Assembly (NCBI GenBank): GCA_003233175.1
Contig: QIKY01000020.1
Coordinates: 1-48,658, forward strand
Reading direction: 5' to 3'
DNA: 48,658 bases
Source: Planctomycetaceae bacterium
GTDB taxonomy: Bacteria > Planctomycetota > Planctomycetia > Pirellulales > Pirellulaceae
Both the position numbers and the translations under genes were made by a program. Positions 42,550-48,658 of the stretch are shown piece after piece (position 1 is the first letter of the stretch; each line of letters begins with the position of its first letter). The notes under the pieces were generated by a model. It did no database searches and was not told where the DNA came from. It saw nothing but the letters and a program-made list of their open reading frames with translations.

Positions 42550-43927
42550 GTTGCTGTTGCTTTCGGCGGCGCCAATGCCAGGCCACGCCAAACAGAGTCC
42601 CGCCACAGAGGAAAAACATCAACGCTGCTCCCAGCATACCGCCAAAATTACCGAAAAGGTCGACGTATCGGACGATCGCCCACAGCAGAAGATACAACAC
42701 GCCAGCGGCAAAAGGTTGGCCCCGATCTTCTCGAAGCCCAACATCCATAAGCCACACCGCGAGGAAGATCATGGCGACATTCGCCACGATGGTCGGGAGC
42801 AGCGGTTCGCCAAGGAGCGTGCGCCAAAGCAGCAGGATAATCATCAGCACTACCAAGCCGATCGGCAGCCATTGCCGGCGCACAGTCTGCTGAACCTGTT
42901 GCCCGACGGAAATCGGCCCTCGCGATTCATAACGCTTGAACATCGCGGCGACATAGATGACCGCCGCCGAAAGAATCGCCATCACCAACGCCAGCATAAG
43001 ACTCTTGGCGTCATCAATGGAATACAGAGTCTGGCGGTTGAAGCCATGGAAACTCATAACCAGAAGGACGCCCGCCGCCAACAAAAACCCGAACAGGCGA
43101 TAAGGAACGGCAAAGCGCGCGCCTGCGGAGTGGCTTTCCGCAATGACGAGCATCAGCCCGCCGACAGCGCCGATGAAATACACGCTCTCTTCCTCCAAGC
43201 CCCAGGCAAAGGGTTGCAAAAAGAACCACCACGCCAAAACCGCGACATACAACGAGACCGCTCCAACCGAGCCCTTTCGGTATGCCCACATTAAGCCGGG
43301 CAGCGCCAATAGCGGAAGCGCGTAAGCGCCGTTTGGAATAAAACCCCAACGCCCAAAGAACCACGCCCCAAGATCACTGAAACCGATGATCTCGGTCCAG
43401 CACCAGATCGCCAGCAACGAGACCAACAATGCGTGAAGCAACAGAGTATCGAGGCAAATCGCGAAGGGCAGAACTCCCAAGGCCCACCACCAGAAGGCAT
43501 CTGGGTAATGGGCGTTGAGATGAAAAATCTGGGCCACTAAAAAAATACCGGCGCCGTAAAAAAGACAGCCCAAGAAAAAGACCGCCTCCGACCACAACCT
43601 AGCCCCGCGCCTGAAACGCAGAACAAAGGCCGTTGCTTGTGTTCCAACGAAAACGCCGAAGATGATAATCAGCTTCAGCAGGTCGGGCATGGCTTCCCAG
43701 TTGTAGCTGATCAACAACAGAGCGCCCATGCCGACCAGAAAAGCCGCTGCGCCCATGAGCGTCAGCAACGCCATCGACCGATAGCGTTCGGCTAATTCGG
43801 TTCGCGTTTCGTAGAGACCGAGGATCTGAGAAGCTTGATCGGTGGAGAGCATTCCCCGCGACTGCCAATCATCGATCTGACACACGAGCCATGCTCGCTG
43901 TTTATTGGAAACACCGCGATTTGCCAT
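42542..43927 (-). CDS. DUF2157 membrane protein
   Basis: About 461 residues. A cytoplasmic N-terminal domain (WQSRGMLSTDQASQILGLYE) is followed by about 12 hydrophobic segments, matching DUF2157. Coupled by an 8-bp overlap with the GDYXXLXY gene, a frequent pairing. Start 43927 (MANRGVSNKQ) is preferred over the TTG at 43963, which lies in repeat sequence. Confidence 0.88.
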   Translation of the reverse strand: MANRGVSNKQRAWLVCQIDDWQSRGMLSTDQASQILGLYETRTELAERYRSMALLTLMGAAAFLVGMGALLLISYNWEAMPDLLKLIIIFGVFVGTQATAFVLRFRRGARLWSEAVFFLGCLFYGAGIFLVAQIFHLNAHYPDAFWWWALGVLPFAICLDTLLLHALLVSLLAIWCWTEIIGFSDLGAWFFGRWGFIPNGAYALPLLALPGLMWAYRKGSVGAVSLYVAVLAWWFFLQPFAWGLEEESVYFIGAVGGLMLVIAESHSAGARFAVPYRLFGFLLAAGVLLVMSFHGFNRQTLYSIDDAKSLMLALVMAILSAAVIYVAAMFKRYESRGPISVGQQVQQTVRRQWLPIGLVVLMIILLLWRTLLGEPLLPTIVANVAMIFLAVWLMDVGLREDRGQPFAAGVLYLLLWAIVRYVDLFGNFGGMLGAALMFFLCGGTLFGVAWHWRRRKQQQHV

Positions 43928-43952
43928 GCCTCGGGCCCCGCCCTCTAAGGAA

Positions 43953-44043
43953 GTGTGGAACAATTAAATCCTGAATGGACGTTTGAGAAGCCCGGCTTTT
44001 TGAAAAAGCCGGGTTTCTGAACCGGCGCGTAATTGTCCCATAC
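43953..44043. repeat. palindromic element with GCCCGGC core
   Basis: Inner stem 43988-44001 with 44003-44016 (core AAGCCCGGCTTTTT, one G-T mismatch) and outer arms GTGTGGAACAATTA (43953-43966) with TAATTGTCCCATAC (44030-44043). It sits downstream of the 44.1-46.4 kb gene and could end its transcript, but the T-run is poor in that direction. Confidence 0.6.
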
Positions 44044-44128
44044 CTCCTAAATCGTGTCAACTTTTGTGAGCGACAAGCTTTGTTTTAGAATGACAACGTC
44101 TACTTTGTTTCTCACAATCAACTGGAAA

Positions 44129-46429
44129 TCACTTTTCCGCCTGGAGCGCTTCGGCCGTGATTTCCTCGAATATTTTGATGGCGGCGGGAGGAAATGCGTT
44201 CCGTTCCCGGCTCCAGAAGTTCACCGTTGCCGGGTTGCCCTCCCAAGTGATCGGCACATGGGCGCTGGAGTGGAAAACGCGGCTCATGAACTTCATGTCG
44301 GGGGCCAGAACCTTGGACACGTCTTGGTTCACGATCGCGGCGCCGGCCGGTTTTTCGCCATAGGCGGCCAAGCGGGAGAAGTTGGCGTCGATCGAAATAC
44401 CGCGTCCGCCAACGGCCAACCGCAGCTTGGAATCTTGCGCCGCGACAACCACCTTCAGCTTTTTGCCGTCCACCATCGTGACGCCCAGCCGATCAAGTTG
44501 GGGCGCCACTTTTTGTAGCGCCAGGGCGAATCGTTCAAAGTCTTTTTCCGACGCCGCCGCCTTGCGGGCCAAGCTGCGTAGTTCGTCGCTGATCACGACG
44601 TCGCCGCGTTTTTCAGCCGCCAAAAAAGCGTCCACCCGCGAAGGTTTATTTTTCGCGTCCAAACGTTCTTGGATCAGATCTTGATCGGCCAGCACGACGT
44701 CGAAATAGCCGATCATCATTTCGTCCCAGGTCTGATCTCCCCAGCGCACCGCTTGGGTGGGATCGGGGTTGGCGAGATTATCTTCTGAATTGTCGAAACG
44801 CGCTTCGCAGTGCAGCTTCGTGCCGGCGGGCATGAGCTTCGGCTGCCGAAAGGCGTAGGCGTTTTGCCAATTGAAATCGTACTGGGGGATATCAAGAAGG
44901 ATCTCTTTTTCGCCATCGGGGTAAATGGCGGTATAGCGAAACGCCTTGCCGCGTAAATGCATGTGCGGAAACATCGCCAGCATGAGGGATTTCTTGCGAA
45001 ACAGGTACCAAGATTCCTCAGGATGGTTTTCGGCGCCGGCGGGAATCAGAATTTTGGTGTTCACCGCTTTCTGCGTCGCCACGACCTGCTTGACTTTCTC
45101 TTCCTCCGTAAAAACGAGGCCGATCGAACTACGATCTTCCTGCGGCGTTCCGGTGGGCGTGTAATGCATTTGGAAAATGAGCTGTGAACCGGCGGGGATT
45201 TTTTTCGCCATGCCGTCGCGCAGAATCATTGCCTGCCCGCCCGGCGCTGTTGCCGCCAGCCAGTCGGACTGCAACCCGCCGATCGATCCGGCAAACCGTC
45301 CGCCGGGTGGAAGCACCGCCACGATAATATGATGCACAACCGCCCGATTGCCCGGTTGGCACTCCGCCGCCCGCACCCACATATCTTTTTTGAAGCCGGG
45401 ATTGACCTTGAAATATTGGTATTTCACTTCGCCCTTGGCCGGCACCTGAAACGGTTTGTCGTCCATGTAAACAACCAAATCGGGCTTGGGAATGCGCCAG
45501 CCTGCCGTGAACTCGCGCGGCTCCGGCAGATCGTCGGGGTTGCCCTGTGGCGCTCCGGAATCGACCCAGTCAAAAATCTGTTGCTTCTGTTCCTTGGTCA
45601 GGCGAACGTCGTTGACGAAGTCGCCATGCTGGGGGTTGGCATGCCAGGGCGGCATTCTTTGTTCGCTCACCACTTCGGCGATCATCTCCGCCCAACCGAC
45701 CACTTCGTCGTACTCGGTCAATGAAAAAGGACCAATTTCGTTCGGTCGGTGGCACTCCACGCAGCGGCTTTGCAAAATGCGGCTGATCTGCTTGGAGTAA
45801 GTAACGCCCGAATCTTTTTGCGATTTGAACACCCGCCCGATATGGCAGCCGACCGTTTCGGTGCTGGGCGTTGCCACAGGCTTGCCGGCGAGTAACTCTT
45901 GAAGACACTCCCGCAAATAATCGTGCTCAATACGAGGGCGCTGAATGCCGTAGGTGTATTGGTCGTCGATTCTGCCCTGATAACGCACCACGCGTTTTTC
46001 ATCCAGCACGAAAACCTCGGGCGTTCGCGTGGCCGAAAACTGGTCGGCCACAATGTTTCCAGGATCTTTTAGCAGCGGAAAATGGACCGCGTTGGTGCGC
46101 ACAAAGTGTTGGATTTCGGCCAGGGAATCTTGCTGGTTGGAATTCACGCCCAGAAAACTGACGCCCTGCGAGCTGAACTCCTGGGAAAGGGCCTCCAAGC
46201 GGTCGACGTAGAGTTTGACCAAAGGGCATTCCACGCCCAGAAACGCCACCACGACGATCTTTTTCTCGGCGAAATCAGCCAACGAACGAGGTTTTCCGGT
46301 GCTATCTCGCAACTCGAATGTCGAGATTTTCCTACCCACACTCGAAGGAAGCTCCTTGCTGCTTACAGGTAGCGCCGCCAGAAGAAGAAAACAAACCGCC
46401 AAAGCCGCTGAAAAACCTGATTTCATCAT
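44129..46429 (-). CDS. redoxin - cytochrome c - copper monooxygenase fusion
   Basis: About 766 residues with signal peptide (hydrophobic segment about 5-22). Part 1 (about 30-190): thioredoxin/peroxiredoxin fold with FLGVECPLVKLY, one conserved Cys only. Part 2 (about 205-320): cytochrome-like region with SRCVECHRPNEIGPF and MPPWHA. Part 3 (about 330-640): copper type II ascorbate-dependent monooxygenase-like, with NRAVVHHIIVAVLPPGG, IFQMHYTPTG and FPHMHLRGKAF, the His clusters of such enzymes. Tail of about 120 residues is helical and unassigned. Probably a periplasmic oxidative enzyme with its own electron input. The substrate is unknown. ATG 46429 starts the signal peptide; the TTG at 46477 is less likely. 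Confidence 0.8.
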   Translation of the reverse strand: MMKSGFSAALAVCFLLLAALPVSSKELPSSVGRKISTFELRDSTGKPRSLADFAEKKIVVVAFLGVECPLVKLYVDRLEALSQEFSSQGVSFLGVNSNQQDSLAEIQHFVRTNAVHFPLLKDPGNIVADQFSATRTPEVFVLDEKRVVRYQGRIDDQYTYGIQRPRIEHDYLRECLQELLAGKPVATPSTETVGCHIGRVFKSQKDSGVTYSKQISRILQSRCVECHRPNEIGPFSLTEYDEVVGWAEMIAEVVSEQRMPPWHANPQHGDFVNDVRLTKEQKQQIFDWVDSGAPQGNPDDLPEPREFTAGWRIPKPDLVVYMDDKPFQVPAKGEVKYQYFKVNPGFKKDMWVRAAECQPGNRAVVHHIIVAVLPPGGRFAGSIGGLQSDWLAATAPGGQAMILRDGMAKKIPAGSQLIFQMHYTPTGTPQEDRSSIGLVFTEEEKVKQVVATQKAVNTKILIPAGAENHPEESWYLFRKKSLMLAMFPHMHLRGKAFRYTAIYPDGEKEILLDIPQYDFNWQNAYAFRQPKLMPAGTKLHCEARFDNSEDNLANPDPTQAVRWGDQTWDEMMIGYFDVVLADQDLIQERLDAKNKPSRVDAFLAAEKRGDVVISDELRSLARKAAASEKDFERFALALQKVAPQLDRLGVTMVDGKKLKVVVAAQDSKLRLAVGGRGISIDANFSRLAAYGEKPAGAAIVNQDVSKVLAPDMKFMSRVFHSSAHVPITWEGNPATVNFWSRERNAFPPAAIKIFEEITAEALQAEK

Positions 46430-46801
46430 CGCACCCTTAACACAGGTAAACTGACGCGCCCCATCCTCCACACTCAAATAAACCCTCGAATCACGTTGAA
46501 AGTTTCGCCGCGAGCACGCTTATTGCGGTATTATCGGCTTTCGAGCCTGCGTTTGGAGGAAAATTAGCGTATTCCATTTTCGGCGGATGCACAAAAAAAA
46601 CACCACTTCCGCCGCGGGGAGAACATCCCGGACAAATCCAGTATTCCACAAACCGCCGGGCATGTAACCACCAATCACGCGAATTCGGTGTTCGGGTGTT
46701 CGCTGAACTGATTTCAGGACGATTCTCATCAATGGCGAGGCTCCCTTTTCGGCAGGGGAGTTCTCCTTTACGTGGGTGCGCAACCACCTTAAAATATTCT
46801 C
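46430..46801. other. divergent intergenic region
   Basis: About 370 bp between the fusion gene and the DUF1501 gene. Frames here on the minus strand are not protein-like. No repeat seen. Confidence 0.4.
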
Positions 46802-48202
46802 ATGCTTTCAATTCAAGGACACAACTCTCGGCTGTGCGACGGAGTTTCGCGGCGCGAGGCGATGCGCATCGGCGGGCTGAGCGCCCTGGGGCTCGGTTTG
46901 CCGCAGTTATTGGCGGGGCAGGCAGCGCGGGCCTCCGGCGAACGCGGCGGTTCGTTTGGACGGGCCAAGCGGGTGATTTTGTTCTGGCTCAATGGCGGTC
47001 CTCCGCAACACGAAACGTGGGACCCCAAACCCGAAGCGCCGGCGGAAATTCGCGGAGAATTCGGCGCCATTGCCTCCAAAACGCCGGGCATGATGGTCGG
47101 CGAATTGATGCCCCGAACCGCCCAACTGACCGACCGCCTGGCGGTGCTGCGGGCGGTGGTCTCGAACGACAACTCCCATTCGTCGAGCGGTTATCAAATG
47201 CTCACCGGCGTGCCGCATGTGCCCTTGAGCCGCGAAAACGCCACCGCCAAGCCGCCAAATTTGGCGCCTTCGCTGGGGGCTGTTGTGCGCAACTTACGGC
47301 CCGACAGGGGCGGTCTGCCCTCGGCCATCACGCTGCCTCGCCACATTGCCAACGTGGGCGACATTGTTTGGCCGGGGCAAGACGCCGGCGTGCTGGGCCG
47401 CAAGTACGACCCCTGGCTCCTCACCTGCGACCCCTCCTCGCCCGACTTCCAGGTTCCCGGTTTGACGCTTCCTCAAGATGTTCCCTCCCAGCGGTTTTCG
47501 GACCGGCAAAGCTTGTTGCAGCAACTCGATGGCGTCGCCCGCAACCTCGACCAGGCGGCCAAGGTTCGCCAGTTCGGCCAACACGCCGAGCAAGCCCTCG
47601 ATTTACTGGTCGGCAGCCGGGCCAAAAAAGCTTTCGCCTTGGACGAAGAACCAGACACAGTGCGAGATCGATACGGCCGCTCGAAATTCGGGCAGTCTAT
47701 CTTGCTGGCCAGAAGGTTGATCGAGGCGGACGTGTCGCTGGTGCAAGTGAATTGGCAACCGGTAGAGGGCAAGGAAAACAACGGCGGCTGGGACACCCAC
47801 AAAAAGCATTGCGAATGCCTGAAAGATTTCCTCATGCCGATGATGGACCAAACCTATTCCGCACTGCTGGAAGACCTCGAACAACGCGGCTTGCTCGACG
47901 AAACGCTCGTGGCTTGGGTCGGAGAATTCGGCCACACGCCGAAGATCAACGCCCGCGCCGGACGCGACCATTGGGGCCGATGTTTCTCCGTGGCCTTGGC
48001 CGGCGGCGGCATTCAAGGCGGCGTCGTTTATGGCCAGAGCGACCGCCATGCCGCCTACCCAATGGCGGGCCAGGTGGCGCCGCGCGATATCGCCGCGACG
48101 ATCTTCCATTGCCTGGGCCACCACGCCGACACGCGCGTGTCGGACCAAACCGGCCGCCCCTTGCCGATCAGCCACGGCCGCGTCATCGACGCCATTGTTT
48201 AG
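46802..48202 (+). CDS. DUF1501 protein with twin-arginine leader
   Basis: 466 residues. Leader VSRREAMRIGGLSALGLGLP (about 15-34); FWLNGGPPQHETWDPKPEAP near 62; NDNSHSSSGYQMLTGVPHVP; GRSKFGQSILLARRLIEADVS; TLVAWVGEFGHTPK near 378; GRDHWGRCFSVALAGGGIQGG near 393. Stands alone, followed after 41 bp by the selenoprotein candidate on the same strand, so the two may share a transcript. Confidence 0.92.
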   Translation: MLSIQGHNSRLCDGVSRREAMRIGGLSALGLGLPQLLAGQAARASGERGGSFGRAKRVILFWLNGGPPQHETWDPKPEAPAEIRGEFGAIASKTPGMMVGELMPRTAQLTDRLAVLRAVVSNDNSHSSSGYQMLTGVPHVPLSRENATAKPPNLAPSLGAVVRNLRPDRGGLPSAITLPRHIANVGDIVWPGQDAGVLGRKYDPWLLTCDPSSPDFQVPGLTLPQDVPSQRFSDRQSLLQQLDGVARNLDQAAKVRQFGQHAEQALDLLVGSRAKKAFALDEEPDTVRDRYGRSKFGQSILLARRLIEADVSLVQVNWQPVEGKENNGGWDTHKKHCECLKDFLMPMMDQTYSALLEDLEQRGLLDETLVAWVGEFGHTPKINARAGRDHWGRCFSVALAGGGIQGGVVYGQSDRHAAYPMAGQVAPRDIAATIFHCLGHHADTRVSDQTGRPLPISHGRVIDAIV

Positions 48203-48243
48203 GACCGCAAAACATTAACAAGGCCTTTTAGGAGAGCCCCCCC

Positions 48244-48456
48244 ATGGCGATTTCGATCACCTATTGCATGCAATGAAACTACCATCCTCAAGCCGCCAGT
48301 TTGGCGGAAAAAATCAAAGCCAAAACCGGCCAGGACGTCGAAATGATTCCAGGCAAGGGCGGCGTGTTTGATGTCGTGCAGGATGGCCGCACCCTTTATT
48401 CCAAGCACGAAACCGGCTGCTTCCCGGAAGATGAAGAAGTGCTCTCGCAGCTTTAG
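48244..48456 (+). CDS. SelW/Rdx-like selenoprotein with in-frame TGA (Sec11)
   Basis: 71 codons including stop. Reads MAISITYCMQ, then TGA, then NYHPQAASLAEKIKAKTGQD and on to IPGKGGVFDVVQDG, LYSKHETGCFPEDEEVLSQL. This is the Rdx (SelT/SelW/SelH) thioredoxin-like fold: beta-strand, redox CxxU motif, helix, then the GGVF(D/E)V strand and the SK...G.FP ending. TGA stands at the second redox position, where relatives have Cys or Sec. Directly downstream, CCGCC (48293-48297) and GGCGG (48303-48307) form a stem with loop AGTTT starting 21 nt after the TGA, within the range expected of a bacterial SECIS, with a G among the first two loop bases. AGGAG precedes the ATG. The alternative is a Cys-to-stop mutation. 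Confidence 0.82.
48293..48307 (+). promoter_or_regulatory. candidate bacterial SECIS stem-loop
   Basis: 5-bp all-GC stem with loop AGTTT, loop starting 21 nt after the TGA at 48274-48276. It is part of the coding sequence. Confidence 0.55.
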
Positions 48457-48484
48457 ACCTCGCACAACTAGCAATGGCTCGTTG

Positions 48485-48566
48485 AACGGCAAGCCGAAGG
48501 CGGCTGCGTTTTGAGCCCACGCGTTCGGGCAAACCAGAAAAACGCAGCCGCCTTCGGCTTGCCGTT
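48485..48566. repeat. 82-bp palindromic repeat, copy 2
   Basis: Perfect 28-bp arms (48485-48512 and 48539-48566) with 26-bp loop; same length and sequence family as 3186-3267. It lies 28 bp after the selenoprotein stop. Confidence 0.9.
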
Positions 48567-48658
48567 AAGGCCCGCTCGCGAAATAATTGACTGGTTTTCA
48601 TGGGCAAGGAAGAGCCGAATTTATCAATAGTTATTTTTCATTTTTCATTTGTCATTGA

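Noticed and set aside
46696-48231. 511-codon plus-strand frame overlapping the DUF1501 gene
   Set aside because: It is the shifted frame of the real gene; composition is Arg/Pro-rich without any domain, while the other frame shows all DUF1501 motifs.
48244-48276. Gene ending at the TGA as a 10-residue peptide, or a simple nonsense pseudogene
   Set aside because: The frame after TGA stays open and family-like to a proper stop, and the TGA stands exactly at the redox position with a suitable hairpin after it; kept only as the alternative.

Overview
The window reads as chromosomal DNA of a planctomycete, probably of the Pirellula/Blastopirellula type. The evidence is protein content: four DUF1501 proteins with twin-arginine leaders, two DUF1549/DUF1553 proteins with N-terminal CxxCH haem motifs, a DUF1080 protein, a 1187-residue PVC-type dehydrogenase/HEAT/cytochrome c protein, a formaldehyde-activating enzyme (Fae) and a C-terminal piece of an ISAzo13-type transposase. 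No species can be named from the sequence alone.

Layout. 0.1-9.9 kb: FtsX-like permease, small membrane protein, GTPase Der, family-4 uracil-DNA glycosylase, an orphan cytosine-5 DNA methyltransferase flanked by palindromes, a secreted two-part alpha/beta hydrolase, a DUF433/DUF5615 toxin-antitoxin pair whose toxin has lost its middle, and Fae. 10.2-15.5 kb: a minus-strand operon DUF1080 - DUF1549/1553 - DUF1501, invaded by short palindromic elements, two of them in frame inside the large gene. 16.1-20.2 kb: an ISAzo13 remnant and a second DUF1549/1553 - DUF1501 operon. 20.5-22.7 kb: sucCD with a recognisable promoter. 22.8-26.4 kb: a decayed mobile or defence region ending exactly at the 3' end of a tRNA-Asn gene; it holds an Abi-alpha-like gene, hicAB (hicA damaged by a 17-bp duplication), scraps of sucD-like and GxxExxY genes, a 19-codon membrane-peptide ORF, an IS21 istB remnant with 25-bp end repeats, and a serine-recombinase C-terminus. 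26.8-31.7 kb: citrate synthase, a small lipoprotein, a coiled-coil protein, and a TlpA-like lipoprotein. 32.4-48.5 kb: a DUF1501 gene, a DUF6268-like outer-membrane protein, two small membrane proteins, the PVC cytochrome protein, an ankyrin/HEAT protein, a DUF2157-GDYXXLXY pair, a redoxin-cytochrome-copper monooxygenase fusion, a fourth DUF1501 gene and, directly behind it, a small gene with an in-frame TGA.

The most notable item is that last gene (48244-48456). It encodes a 70-residue SelW/Rdx-like protein whose active site reads Cys-Met-Gln-Sec. The TGA is followed at the expected distance by a short GC stem-loop like a bacterial SECIS element, so it is very probably an unannotated selenoprotein. 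The second theme is an unusual variety of palindromic repeat families (at least nine), found between genes, at gene 3' ends, overlapping stop or start codons, and inside coding sequence.

Functionally, citrate synthase and succinyl-CoA synthetase are core TCA enzymes. Fae belongs to tetrahydromethanopterin C1 chemistry. The DUF1501/1549/1553/1080 and PVC cytochrome proteins are exported planctomycete proteins often associated with breakdown of complex substrates, although their reactions are unproven.
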